A DNA stretch of 64,000 bases from Bacillota bacterium (GTDB taxonomy: Bacteria > Bacillota > Bacilli > Desulfuribacillales > Desulfuribacillaceae), in assembly GCA_023388635.1 (NCBI GenBank), contig JAEWFW010000012.1:21420-85419 (forward strand), in the 5' to 3' direction. Under the pieces are notes generated by a model. The model was not told where the DNA came from and searched no databases. It worked only from the letters and a program-made list of their open reading frames with translations. A program made the translations under genes and the position numbers. Numbering within the stretch: position 1 is the first letter of the stretch; the number at the start of each line of letters is the position of its first letter. Below, in pieces: positions 23,315 to 32,361 of this stretch.

Positions 23315-25687
23315 CTATGATAGCTGTAATTTGCTGTTGAGACTGTGCTTCACACGTTCTCTTTCTTCGGCTATTTTCCCGTCGTTCCATTTATCCATTG
23401 TGCCCACCAGATATCCGGTAATTCTGCGAATCCGTTCAATCGGCGGATCGAAATGCGCGTTGCGTCCGCAGCCCGGGCAAACATCGTCGATAATTCCTGT
23501 GTAGCCGCAAAGCGGGTCGCGGTCAATCGGATGGTTAATTGAGCCGTAGCCGATGTTGTTCTCCTTCATCGCGCGAATCAATTGTTCAAAGGCTTCCAGG
23601 TTGTTCTTCGCCGCTCCGTCCAATTCAATATAACTGATATGTCCCGCATTGCAAAAACTATGGTACGGCGCTTCTTTCAATATTTTATTATACGCGGATA
23701 TATCATAGTAGACAGGCACATGGTAGCTGTTCGTGTAGTACTCACGATCATTCACACCCTCAATTGTGCCGAATTCTTTGCGGTCAATTCTCGTGAAACG
23801 CCCTGCAAGCCCTTCCGCCGGTGTCGCAATCAATGTGTAGTTCAAGCGGTATTTCTCCGTCGCTTCATCCATGCGGCTGCGCAAACGAGCGATGATTGCC
23901 GTCCCTAAATTCTGCGCTTCTTCCGATTCCCCGTGGTGCGCACCGATCAGCGCCTTTAAGCATTCAGCCAAACCGATAAATCCGCATGTCAGTGTCCCGT
24001 GTTTTAACACTTCGCGCACCTCATCTTCCGAACTTAGATGGTCTGCGCCTAACCAGATACCTTGTCCCATTAAAAACGGAAAATTCTTAACTTTTTTGCG
24101 CGCCTGTAATAAATAACGTTCATGGAGCTGTGAAATCACCAGTTCCGCTCTCTCATCCAGCGCCTGGAAAAATCCTGCGATATCGCCTTGATGCAATATG
24201 CCTAACCGTGGCAAGTTGATCGTCGTAAACGATAGATTGCCTCGACCGTAGGAAATTCCGTCACTCTCAGGATGAATCGAACCCAATACGCGGGTGCGGC
24301 AACCCATCGTCGCCACTTCTGTCTCTGGACGCCCCTGTTTGTAATATTGCAAATTGAAAGGCGCATCGAGAAATACGTAATTGGGGAACAAGCGCTTCGC
24401 CGAGACACGGAACGACAATTTCAGCAAGTCGTAGTTAGGGTCCTCGGGATTGTAGTTGACTCCCTCTTTGACTTTAAATACTTGAATCGGGAAGATCGCC
24501 GTCTCATTATTTCCCAAACCAACTTCCGTCGCCAATAATAATTGCTTAACGACCATCCGCCCTTCCGAGCTCGTATCGGTTCCGTAATTGATGCTGGAAA
24601 ACGGCACCTGTGCTCCGGCGCGTGAATGCATCGTATTCAAATTATGCAAAAATGCTTCCATTGCCTGGTACGTCTTTTTCTCCGTTTTACGAAATGCGTC
24701 GCGGTATCCAAAATTCTGTAGCTTGTCCACAGATGCTTCCGACAAACTATAATGCTCCATCAAGCGCGTCTTTTCCTGCTGTTTGTATTCTTCTACAAAA
24801 TCGACTGTCAGCAGTGTTTGCAAATCTCCGTTCAATTCCTTAACTTCTTGCAACAAGTCACTGAAATCATCCCGTTCCAATTCCCAGGCAAGCTTTTCCG
24901 TCAGTGATTGACGATACTCTCTGACAAATGTTTTGCGTACACCTTTGGCGAGCCCGTAATCGAAATTAGGAATCGACTGCCCCCCATGCTGATCATTCTG
25001 ATTCGATTGGATGGCAATCGCTGCCAAGGCACCGTAACTCGATATATCCTGTGGCTCACGTAAATGACCATGCCCCGTGCTAAATCCAGAAGTAAATAAT
25101 TTCTCAATATCAATTTGGCAACAAGTCAATGTGCCTGTCGGCAAAAAGTCAAGATCATGAATATGTATATCTCCGCTGATATGAGCTTTGGCATGATCCG
25201 GTTTCAACAAATACATTCTGGCAAATTCCTTAGCGGATTCCGAACCGATTTTCAACATCGTACCCATGGCGGTGTTCCCGTCAACATTGGCATTTTCCCG
25301 CTTTACGTCACTGTCTTTGGCATCGGTAAACACGATGTCATTATAGACTTGCATCAACATCGATGCCTTGTTTCTGACCTCACTGCGTTTTTGGCGGTAT
25401 AGAATATACGCCTTGGCAATCTCGTAGTAGTTCTTCTCTACGAGCTTCTTTTCCACCATATCTTGTATTTCTTCGACTTCGAAGATCTGCAATTTCATTG
25501 TCGTTAAACGATTTTCTATATCTAAAGCAATTTCCGCCGCAATTTCGTCGGCGATCTGCTTATTATTTCGCTCTACATTTAGTACCGCTTTCCTGACGGC
25601 ATTATAAATTTTTTCGTGATTGTAACGCTCCATTCTACCATCACGCTTGACGATTTGCCACGTCAACTCCGCTAATTTCAGTGCCAT
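23315..25687 (-). CDS. nrdD: Anaerobic (class III) ribonucleoside-triphosphate reductase
   Basis: Protein of 790 residues that reduces NTPs to dNTPs without oxygen, using a glycyl radical. An ATP-cone (about residues 8-95, WQIVKRDGRMERYNHEKI) senses dATP/ATP. The catalytic core follows, with cysteine segments TLTCCQIDIE and TLTCGFIGLAEC. Near the end are a zinc site (CGYTG ... CPGCG) and the glycyl radical motif RITGYLVG, with Gly at about 758. Start ATG at 25687 has GGAGG upstream; the longer frame reads through the promoter region. nrdG follows. Confidence 0.96.
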   Translation of the reverse strand: MALKLAELTWQIVKRDGRMERYNHEKIYNAVRKAVLNVERNNKQIADEIAAEIALDIENRLTTMKLQIFEVEEIQDMVEKKLVEKNYYEIAKAYILYRQKRSEVRNKASMLMQVYNDIVFTDAKDSDVKRENANVDGNTAMGTMLKIGSESAKEFARMYLLKPDHAKAHISGDIHIHDLDFLPTGTLTCCQIDIEKLFTSGFSTGHGHLREPQDISSYGALAAIAIQSNQNDQHGGQSIPNFDYGLAKGVRKTFVREYRQSLTEKLAWELERDDFSDLLQEVKELNGDLQTLLTVDFVEEYKQQEKTRLMEHYSLSEASVDKLQNFGYRDAFRKTEKKTYQAMEAFLHNLNTMHSRAGAQVPFSSINYGTDTSSEGRMVVKQLLLATEVGLGNNETAIFPIQVFKVKEGVNYNPEDPNYDLLKLSFRVSAKRLFPNYVFLDAPFNLQYYKQGRPETEVATMGCRTRVLGSIHPESDGISYGRGNLSFTTINLPRLGILHQGDIAGFFQALDERAELVISQLHERYLLQARKKVKNFPFLMGQGIWLGADHLSSEDEVREVLKHGTLTCGFIGLAECLKALIGAHHGESEEAQNLGTAIIARLRSRMDEATEKYRLNYTLIATPAEGLAGRFTRIDRKEFGTIEGVNDREYYTNSYHVPVYYDISAYNKILKEAPYHSFCNAGHISYIELDGAAKNNLEAFEQLIRAMKENNIGYGSINHPIDRDPLCGYTGIIDDVCPGCGRNAHFDPPIERIRRITGYLVGTMDKWNDGKIAEERERVKHSLNSKLQLS

Positions 25688-25745
25688 ATACGTTCCTCCC
25701 GAAATACTACAATTTGTATTCTCAATTACTATTACACGATACCAC

Positions 25746-25761
25746 ACGCTATATATTGTAG
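25746..25761. promoter_or_regulatory. Possible NrdR-type box upstream of nrdD
   Basis: The 16-mer here agrees with the NrdR consensus (ACACTATATATAGTGT type) at about 12 of 16 positions. NrdR boxes normally come in pairs about 31 bp apart and no convincing partner was found at either distance, so confidence is low. Confidence 0.35.
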
Positions 25762-25795
25762 CAAGGTGCAAAAGTCTTAAAATACAATTAAAAGA

Positions 25796-25824
25796 AAATG
25801 GCAAGCATCCAATGCCTGCCATTT
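25796..25824. terminator. Terminator at the end of the feo operon
   Basis: The AAATGGCA and TGCCATTT arms pair around a smaller internal stem. TTTTCTTTTAATTG follows on the minus strand; GTTTTTTTATAC lies to the right on the plus strand. Confidence 0.8.
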
Positions 25825-25880
25825 GCTCGTTTTTTTATACGTTCTAAACTTTTTCCATTTTGTCTATACAAAGTGTTGTG

Positions 25881-26030
25881 CTAGCAGCAAGTTTTATCAG
25901 TTTCTTCACCGCTGCATCCAGAGCACCCGGTGCATTTCATGCCGCGCTTTTTATCGCGTCTTATCTTATATACAGCGAAAATAACCAGTGCAGCGATAAT
26001 TGCTATGACAATAAAATCTACTGTACTCAT
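25881..26030 (-). CDS. FeoB-associated Cys-rich membrane peptide
   Basis: Encodes a 49-residue peptide: one membrane helix (about residues 5-21, DFIVIAIIAALVIFAVY), a basic stretch (KIRRDKKRG), then a Cys-rich tail (CTGCSGCSG ... CC). This is the pattern of the small FeoB-associated protein found downstream of feoB in Firmicutes, a FeoC-like accessory. Its ATG overlaps the feoB stop as ATGA, so it is translationally coupled. The terminator follows. Function in iron transport is from family context. Confidence 0.88.
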   Translation of the reverse strand: MSTVDFIVIAIIAALVIFAVYKIRRDKKRGMKCTGCSGCSGEETDKTCC

Positions 26031-28039
26031 GCTTTGATCGCCCCCATTGTAGTTGATTTGGAGTCGTCTTTACCGCCTTTCATCATCAAATAGACAACAA
26101 TCCCTACGATGACGGCGACAGCAACGAGTCCCCCAACAAACGCATCTCCTAATGATCCTGTTGTGACTAAAGTACCAATTTGATAAACAAGGAATGCTAA
26201 TACATAACCCATACCTAATTGGAAACCGACGGCACCAAACAACCATTTCTTTGATTCTAATTCAGAACTCATTGCGCCGATCGCGGCGAAGCACGGCGGG
26301 GTAAAGAGGTTAAATACCAGATATGCAAGCCCTGCCACTGCGGTGATGCCGAAAACCGAACTGACTTCCGCACCTGTGCCAATCAGTGTAAATTCTTCTA
26401 CGTCAATAAAATTCGTGATTCCAAAACATACTGCCAACGTACCGACGACGTTTTCCTTGGCAATAAATCCTGTGACAGCCGCAGCGGCGAACTGCCAAAG
26501 ACCAAAGCCGAGTGGGATGAATAAAAACGCAAGTGGCGAAGCGATGCTCGCTAAAATACTCGTATTCGCTGCCGCTTCCTCGACAACTTCAAACTGCCAG
26601 TTGAATGTTTGCAGCAATTGCACAACGGCATTACTGAGCAAAATAATCGTTCCTGCTTTGATAATAAATGCTTTTGCTCTCATCATCATAGAGACGAATG
26701 CTCTTTTTACACTTGGAAATCTATATTCAGGGAGTTCCATAATAAAATACGATGTAGAATAATCCCCAGTGATTTTTCTGACAATTAATGCTGATAAAAT
26801 AATTACAAAGATTCCGAGGAAATACATTGATGTTCCAACCCAACTATTATCGCCGAAGAATACACCGGCAAACAGTGCAATAATCGGAAGTTTCGCCCCG
26901 CAAGGCATAAATGTAGTAATCATTGCTGTAGTGCGTCTCTGTCTTTCATCCTTGATCGTTCTGGTCGCCATAATTCCCGGTACACCGCATCCTGTAGTGA
27001 CAATCATCGGTATAATCGATCTACCGGATAGTCCAACTTTTTTGAAGAAACGGTCTAAAACAATCGCCACACGCGCCATGTATCCGCTGTCTTCCAAAAG
27101 CGCCAAGCAGAAAAATAACACCATGATCAACGGTAAGAATCCTACGACTGCTCCTACCCCACCAATAATTCCATCAAGCAGCAAAGAAGCAAGTACAGGG
27201 TTCACATCTTCACCTAACATGGAGGCTACACTCTCATACACCCAATCGATCCAGCCGACAAACGTATCGGCAAACCAAGGTCCGACCCATGTTTGTGAAA
27301 TGGAGAAAATCACCCAGATAATGACGGCAAAAATTGGAATCCCCAACCATTTGTGAGCAATGATTCTGTCCGCTTTATCCTGTAGCGTTTGCTTTTCGGA
27401 ACTGACTTTTCTTCTTTCTACTTCCTCTACGAGTTCCTGTACAAATGCGTAGCGCTTTTTATCGACTTTTTCGAATTCTGCTTTGGTTGTAGCTGTCGTT
27501 GCACCGGCGATTTTCGGAGCCGCTTGTTTCTGTTTTGCTTTGCCGACATCAATTGCCGTAGCCAGTAACGCCTCCAAACCGTTGTTTGTCGATTTCGTCG
27601 ATATAGTCTGAATGACCGGACATTTCAAAGCCTCGCTCAATGCAGGAACATTGATTGTATGCCCTTTCTTATCCGTCAAATCGCTTTTATTCAACGCGAC
27701 GACAACCGGTATGCCCAGCTCTAATAATTGTGTTGTAAAAAATAAACCACGACTCAAATTTGTCGCGTCTACAATATTGATAATTACATCAGGATTTTCG
27801 TTCTGCACGAAATCTCTCGTCACTGCCTCTTCATTCGTATATGGTGACATTGAATAGGCACCCGGCAAATCAACGATGACAATCTTTTCATTCTTGGGAT
27901 TCAGGTTCGGCTTGACGCTTCCTTCTTTTTTCTCTACGGTTACCCCCGCCCAGTTTCCCACTTGTTCAATTCTACCTGTAATCGCGTTAAACAATGTTGT
28001 TTTCCCACTGTTCGGATTACCTGCTAAAGCAATTTTCAT
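26027..28039 (-). CDS. feoB: Ferrous iron transporter B
   Basis: Protein of 670 residues. An N-terminal cytosolic GTPase domain has G1 GNPNSGKT (about 7-14), G3 DLPG and G4 NKSD. The membrane part has gate-type segments (TTGCGVPGIMATR) and about eight helices. It imports Fe2+ in a GTP-dependent way. Start ATG at 28039 has GGAGGGGGAG upstream; the longer frame overlaps the spacer from feoA. The operon order is feoA, feoB and the Cys-rich peptide, under a Fur-type site. Confidence 0.95.
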   Translation of the reverse strand: MKIALAGNPNSGKTTLFNAITGRIEQVGNWAGVTVEKKEGSVKPNLNPKNEKIVIVDLPGAYSMSPYTNEEAVTRDFVQNENPDVIINIVDATNLSRGLFFTTQLLELGIPVVVALNKSDLTDKKGHTINVPALSEALKCPVIQTISTKSTNNGLEALLATAIDVGKAKQKQAAPKIAGATTATTKAEFEKVDKKRYAFVQELVEEVERRKVSSEKQTLQDKADRIIAHKWLGIPIFAVIIWVIFSISQTWVGPWFADTFVGWIDWVYESVASMLGEDVNPVLASLLLDGIIGGVGAVVGFLPLIMVLFFCLALLEDSGYMARVAIVLDRFFKKVGLSGRSIIPMIVTTGCGVPGIMATRTIKDERQRRTTAMITTFMPCGAKLPIIALFAGVFFGDNSWVGTSMYFLGIFVIILSALIVRKITGDYSTSYFIMELPEYRFPSVKRAFVSMMMRAKAFIIKAGTIILLSNAVVQLLQTFNWQFEVVEEAAANTSILASIASPLAFLFIPLGFGLWQFAAAAVTGFIAKENVVGTLAVCFGITNFIDVEEFTLIGTGAEVSSVFGITAVAGLAYLVFNLFTPPCFAAIGAMSSELESKKWLFGAVGFQLGMGYVLAFLVYQIGTLVTTGSLGDAFVGGLVAVAVIVGIVVYLMMKGGKDDSKSTTMGAIKA

Positions 28040-28108
28040 GAGTCTCCCCCTCCAAAATAGTTCACCTAATCTAACTTTCATTTAAAAAAACACGCCAAAA
28101 CAGACAGA

Positions 28109-28327
28109 TTACTTAATCATAATGGCGTGTGCTAAATCTTCGTCTATGCTGTATCTGGCATCTTTCACATTGACAATGTAGTTTGACGCCAATTTAGATA
28201 TAATTGTTATTTTCTCCCCTGGGTAGCAGCCGAGCGTAAATAGAAATTTGCGAATATCTTCACTTCTCGTATCTACCGCATTGACCGTGTAAGACTTATT
28301 TAGTTCCCCCTTAGCTAATGGCATCAT
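28109..28327 (-). CDS. feoA: Ferrous iron transport protein A
   Basis: Protein of 72 residues with the small SH3-like FeoA fold: MPLAKGELNKSYTVNAV at the start, then FLFTLGCYPGEKITIISKL and NVKDARYSIDEDLAHAIMI. It regulates or assists FeoB. Start ATG at 28327 (with a second ATG at 28324) has GAGGAG upstream. First gene of the feo operon, 69 nt before feoB. Confidence 0.9.
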   Translation of the reverse strand: MMPLAKGELNKSYTVNAVDTRSEDIRKFLFTLGCYPGEKITIISKLASNYIVNVKDARYSIDEDLAHAIMIK

Positions 28328-28375
28328 ACACATCTCCTCATGAATTCTTATATTTTTAATCGACAATTTGATAAA

Positions 28376-28394
28376 GATAATGATTATCGTTGTA
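28376..28394. promoter_or_regulatory. Fur-type iron box
   Basis: GATAATGATTATCGTTGTA matches the GATAATGATAATCATTATC Fur consensus at about 15 of 19 positions. It lies just downstream of the predicted feoA start point, where Fur would block transcription when iron is plentiful. Confidence 0.8.
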
Positions 28395-28407
28395 TCTTGT
28401 AATTTAG

Positions 28408-28435
28408 ATAATACTCCTTTTTTCTGTACAGTCAA
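28408..28435 (-). promoter_or_regulatory. feoA promoter
   Basis: TTGACT (28430-28435, minus) and TATTAT (28408-28413) with a 16-nt spacer. The predicted start near 28401 places the Fur box immediately downstream. Confidence 0.65.
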
Positions 28436-28509
28436 CAAACTCCCCAGAAAGCACACCTTTTCTACACACATTCTTCAAACTTTCACATGTTCGCCGGGAA
28501 AGTATGTAA

Positions 28510-29193
28510 TTATACAAATTTATATCCGACTCCCCAGATCGTTTTCAACATATCATCGATCGGCAATCCATGTACACGCAATTTTTCTCTGAGATTCTTC
28601 ACATGGGAGTCGACAATCCGGTGGTCTCCATAGAAATCATATCCCCAAACGAGTTCCAGTAGACGTTCCCGACTCATCACCTTGCCGATGTTCATTAAAA
28701 ATGTTTGCAAGATGTGAAATTCTTTCGGAGTCAAGACGATTTCCCCATCTAAGTAAAATACCTGATGTGTATCTGTATTTAACATAATCCCCTGATGAGT
28801 GACGATTTCATCGCTTGAAAAACTCGGGTACCCGCCGGCACGGCGCAACAGTGCCTCCATACGCGCGAGCAATTCGATTTCTTCAAACGGCTTGGTGATA
28901 TAATCGTCGGCTCCCAGCGTCAGCCCTTTGACCTTATCAAGAATTTGGTCCCTGGCAGTCAACATGATAATTGGAACATTGCTAAAATTACGGATTTTCT
29001 TACACGTATCCCAACCGCTCAATTCCGGCATCATCACATCCAGGAGCACGAGATCGTAATTATGTTTGCGTAACTCTTGCAGTGCCGCTTCTCCGCTGGT
29101 GACGGCATCGACTCGATATCCGTTCTTGGTAAGATAGATTTCAATCAATTTTGTCATTGGCACTTCATCATCAACAACTAAGATTCTATGCAT
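28510..29193 (-). CDS. OmpR-family response regulator
   Basis: Protein of 227 residues: a receiver domain with the acidic pocket VVDDE and phosphoacceptor Asp in LVLLDVMMPELSG (about residue 53), KPFEE at the switch lysine, and a winged-helix DNA-binding domain (about 130-227, ending WGVGYKFV). The partner kinase gene follows in the same direction 24 nt upstream. Downstream genes are iron-uptake genes, but nothing in the sequence ties it to them. Start ATG has GGGGAGGG. Confidence 0.92.
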   Translation of the reverse strand: MHRILVVDDEVPMTKLIEIYLTKNGYRVDAVTSGEAALQELRKHNYDLVLLDVMMPELSGWDTCKKIRNFSNVPIIMLTARDQILDKVKGLTLGADDYITKPFEEIELLARMEALLRRAGGYPSFSSDEIVTHQGIMLNTDTHQVFYLDGEIVLTPKEFHILQTFLMNIGKVMSRERLLELVWGYDFYGDHRIVDSHVKNLREKLRVHGLPIDDMLKTIWGVGYKFV

Positions 29194-29217
29194 TATGTAT
29201 CCCTCCCCGCTGAAACT

Positions 29218-30630
29218 TTAAAAAGGTAACTGGATTGTAAATTGTGTCCCCTGACCCGCTTGACTGTCTACGACAATCTCCCCTGCATGCAGATCAATAA
29301 TCTTTTTGACAATCGCCAATCCCAGACCGGAGCCACCGGTGTCACGGGATCGTGATTTATCGGAGCGATGCAAGCGTTCCCATATAAAAGGCAACTCTTG
29401 TTCATCAATGCCTGTACCTGTATCCCGGACGATGATCCGTACTCCTTGCTGCACTTCCGCGACTTCAATAGCTACCGTACCACCATCAGGCGTGTAGCGG
29501 AGTGCATTGTCTAATAAGTTCAATAATACTTGTGTGAACCGCTCGCCGTCAATCTGTATTTCCTGCTGCATATTGCTATCATAATCGAATGACAATCGTA
29601 CATTTTTTTGTTCATATAATAAGCGCATCACATCCATGCTTTTCTGCACTAATGTTACAATATTCACAGGTCTCTTTAGTAGCGAGAAATGCGTCTGATC
29701 CATGGCATTGAGTGTCGTAATGTCTTGTACGAGTCTTTGCAGCCGTTGCGCCTGTTCATAAATAATTTGATGGAATTGCTGGATTTCCCGTTGGTCTTCG
29801 ATATCACCTTTGGCAAGCAGTTCCGAATATCCCTTTAAATATGTCAAGGGGGTGCGCAATTCATGGGCTATGTCTGCCAGAAAATCGTGTCGATTACGCT
29901 CATAATAATCAAGGCTTTTGGCGAGTCCGCTGATTGCCTGTCCTAAATCCCCCAGTTCATCATTGCTATTGGCTTGTATTTCTACGTCATAATCCCCTTT
30001 GGAGATACGCTCTGTCGCATGCTTCATTGCCAGCACCGGTTTCGTCACCAGTCTGGAAATGATATAAATAAAGCACATGCCTAGGAATAAGCCGACAACC
30101 CAGATGCCAATTAAGGCTTTCGTCTGTACCGATATCGCATCGCGAATCGGTTTGGTCGGCGTGTACATATAAACGGCTCCTCTGTATTCACCTTCTGTAA
30201 TAATCGGCGAGCGCGTGACCAAAAACGACTTTTCCTCCCAATTTGTTTCAAGCACAGTATGCTGATACATATTGTCGCTGTAGTGTTCGTCTAAATAATG
30301 CAAATACTCCTCCGTCATTTGCTTTGATGACGCTATAATATTCATTTGATCGTCAACGACGATCACGTCGGTAAGCGTTGCTTTCTCCATACTGGAAACA
30401 TGGGCGAGCGTTTCCATATAATGTTCGTCAGAAATGCTGGCACCTTGACCATGGTGTTCCTGCGATAACACTTCCGCATACCCCTGTCCGCGATGCAGCA
30501 ATTCTTCTGTTATGTAGTCCACAAAAAATGTATTAAGCCAATAGTCTGTCGCCAATAAAACAAATGTAATGATAACTAAAAGGACAATCGATAATATAAT
30601 GCTCAACTTGACTGCTATGCGACGCATCAT
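29218..30630 (-). CDS. Sensor histidine kinase
   Basis: Protein of 470 residues: a membrane segment (about 7-28), an extracytoplasmic sensor region, a second membrane segment (about 170-190), a HAMP domain, HisKA with the phospho-histidine in HDFLADIAHELRTPLTYLKG (about 247-266), and a HATPase_c domain (NLLDNALRYTPDGG, GTGIDEQELPFIWERL, GSGLGLAIVKKI). It pairs with the response regulator just downstream. The 21-nt region holding its ribosome site is tandemly duplicated upstream. Confidence 0.92.
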   Translation of the reverse strand: MMRRIAVKLSIILSIVLLVIITFVLLATDYWLNTFFVDYITEELLHRGQGYAEVLSQEHHGQGASISDEHYMETLAHVSSMEKATLTDVIVVDDQMNIIASSKQMTEEYLHYLDEHYSDNMYQHTVLETNWEEKSFLVTRSPIITEGEYRGAVYMYTPTKPIRDAISVQTKALIGIWVVGLFLGMCFIYIISRLVTKPVLAMKHATERISKGDYDVEIQANSNDELGDLGQAISGLAKSLDYYERNRHDFLADIAHELRTPLTYLKGYSELLAKGDIEDQREIQQFHQIIYEQAQRLQRLVQDITTLNAMDQTHFSLLKRPVNIVTLVQKSMDVMRLLYEQKNVRLSFDYDSNMQQEIQIDGERFTQVLLNLLDNALRYTPDGGTVAIEVAEVQQGVRIIVRDTGTGIDEQELPFIWERLHRSDKSRSRDTGGSGLGLAIVKKIIDLHAGEIVVDSQAGQGTQFTIQLPF

Positions 30631-30633
30631 GGC

Positions 30634-30675
30634 AACTCTCCTTCGCTTGTTGATAACTCTCCTTCGCTTGCTGAT
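30634..30675. repeat. 21-nt tandem duplication containing the kinase ribosome site
   Basis: Two adjacent 21-nt copies (30634-30654 and 30655-30675) differ at one base. On the minus strand each copy carries GAAGGAGAG, so two Shine-Dalgarno sites lie one behind the other before the kinase start. Confidence 0.9.
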
Positions 30676-30762
30676 CGCGTGCTATAGACACTAGTATCGC
30701 GGATTCTGGTATCGCATCGCCACAGATTGCAAGATAATTGTAACATAGCTCGGACAAAAATA

Positions 30763-30771
30763 TGATATAAT
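30763..30771 (+). promoter_or_regulatory. Extended -10 promoter for the YibE/F gene
   Basis: TGA-TATAAT is an extended -10 (TGN-TATAAT), 44 bp before the ATG. A weak TTGTAA lies too far upstream to be a good -35, consistent with an extended -10 promoter. Confidence 0.6.
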
Positions 30772-30814
30772 GAAAGCGTTTTAGGGTCAAATCTATTGAT
30801 TGAGGGGAAAGAGT

Positions 30815-31984
30815 ATGAAACATTTTATACAGTCTGTATTGGTTTTACTGATGGTCGTAGCAACGCCGTTCACAGTTGCAGCAAGTTCTATGGGCGTGCC
30901 GCCGGCTGAGACGGAACATGTAAAAGCAGAAGTCATTGAAATTGTCGATGAACAGCACGATATTGATTTGGGAAGTGGACTCTTAATTGACGTACAGACA
31001 TTTCGCGCCAAAATTCTCGGCGGAGATCAGGAAGGCGAAATCATCGAAATTGAAAACACAATGTTAGGCAATCCTGCATACGATCTCTGGGTGAGTCAGG
31101 GAGACCACATTCTTGTTGTTCTGGAAACCTTGCCGGACGGCACGCTGGTCGGTTATTTAATGGATTACGCCCGCGATACATACATTTACATTTTGCTCGG
31201 TATCTTTGCCCTGTTGCTAGTGTTTATTGGTGGTCGTCAAGGAATAAAAGCGCTGATAACACTCGCCTTTACAGTCCTATTGATCGGCTATTTCACACTG
31301 CCGATGCTCTTTAGAGGACTAAGTCCAGTGTTACTTGCACTCCTGACTAGTTTAATCGCTTCTACGGTCACCTTCATTACCGTAGGTGGCTGGACTAAAA
31401 AATCCTTTGCTGCTATTTTCGGCGCTGTAGGGGGGCTGGCAATCACCGCATTGCTGTCGATTCTTGTCAGTTATTTAGCGAACCTAAAAGGCATGACCGG
31501 CGACGAAGAACAAATGCTCATGTATATACCACAAGCTATCGATTTTAACTTTCGAGGATTATTATTGGCGGGAATCATCATTGGAGCTTTAGGCGCTGTT
31601 ATGGACACGACGATGTCCATCGCCTCGACAATGGATGAAATTTATAAACAAAATCCTTCATTGACAATGAAGGAGTTGATTAATTCCGGTATGAATGTCG
31701 GGAAAGATGTAATGGGTACCATGTCCAACACACTAATCCTCGCTTATGCAGGTGCTTCTATCCCACTGTTTTTGCTGTTGATGGCATATGAACAGCCATT
31801 CGTAAAATTGATCAACATGGATTTTCTGGCGACAGAGGTCGTGCGCTCGCTGTGTGGAAGCATTGGACTGATTCTCGCAATTCCGATTACAGCATTGATT
31901 GCCGGATTCTTGCTAAAGTCTGAAAAACAGCCAACAAATTTACAAGAGTCAACAAATTTACAAGAGCAAACAAAATTACAGTAA
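30815..31984 (+). CDS. YibE/F family membrane protein
   Basis: Protein of 389 residues: signal-like N-terminus (residues 1-24), an extracytoplasmic beta-rich region (about 25-115), then seven or so membrane segments with YIYILLGIFALLLVFIGGRQG and GALGAVMDTTMSIASTMDEI, typical of YibE/YibF. Function is unknown; some relatives are proposed transporters. The start ATG at 30815 has GAGGGGAAA. The C-terminal 15 residues are a triplicated T/N-LQE unit encoded by tandem repeats. It converges with and overlaps a small gene by nine bases. Confidence 0.82.
   Translation: MKHFIQSVLVLLMVVATPFTVAASSMGVPPAETEHVKAEVIEIVDEQHDIDLGSGLLIDVQTFRAKILGGDQEGEIIEIENTMLGNPAYDLWVSQGDHILVVLETLPDGTLVGYLMDYARDTYIYILLGIFALLLVFIGGRQGIKALITLAFTVLLIGYFTLPMLFRGLSPVLLALLTSLIASTVTFITVGGWTKKSFAAIFGAVGGLAITALLSILVSYLANLKGMTGDEEQMLMYIPQAIDFNFRGLLLAGIIIGALGAVMDTTMSIASTMDEIYKQNPSLTMKELINSGMNVGKDVMGTMSNTLILAYAGASIPLFLLLMAYEQPFVKLINMDFLATEVVRSLCGSIGLILAIPITALIAGFLLKSEKQPTNLQESTNLQEQTKLQ
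31932..31981. repeat. 18-nt tandem repeat at the 3' end of the YibE/F gene
   Basis: Two nearly identical 18-nt units (31932-31949 and 31950-31967) and a third decayed copy (to 31981) run into the stop codon. They encode the repetitive TNLQE tail. Confidence 0.85.
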
Positions 31985-32173
31985 TTTTTTAATTTTATGC
32001 AGGGCATAATTCAAGCCGATGATTTGTCCGGCAATGAATTTCTTCCCAGTCGTCGTTTCGTTACTGATGTCGTATTCGACGGCTTTTTCTTTTAGTTCAA
32101 ATTCAATATCTTCAATCAAACTTTCAATTTCACGATATAGTGATTCATTTTTAAGGCGATTCTCAGGTTCCAT
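31976..32173 (-). CDS. Small coiled-coil protein of unknown function
   Basis: Protein of 65 residues, fully helical and charged (REIESLIEDIEFELKEKAVEY, LNYALHKIKKLL). No membrane segment. ATG preceded by GGAG. Its 3' end overlaps the YibE/F gene on the opposite strand by nine bases. Unrecognised family. Confidence 0.6.
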   Translation of the reverse strand: MEPENRLKNESLYREIESLIEDIEFELKEKAVEYDISNETTTGKKFIAGQIIGLNYALHKIKKLL

Positions 32174-32300
32174 TGCTTGATTACTCCTTTAGTAAATTTG
32201 TTGTTACTATCTTATGCTTTGCCCTGATTGATGGTTAGCATATTTCATTCTATTACAGTTTGGACAATGTGACAATAACTTATTCATCACTCCTGATAAC

Positions 32301-32340
32301 AATGTCCGATGGTTTGCTTCTGCGCAAGCCATCGGACATT
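32301..32340 (-). terminator. Hairpin after the second CNNM/CBS gene
   Basis: A 17-bp stem with a single wobble (32301-32317 with 32324-32340) and 6-nt loop. No T-run follows, so it is a strong hairpin but an imperfect terminator. Confidence 0.65.
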
Positions 32341-32361
32341 TGATTGTTCTAAGAACTCTGT

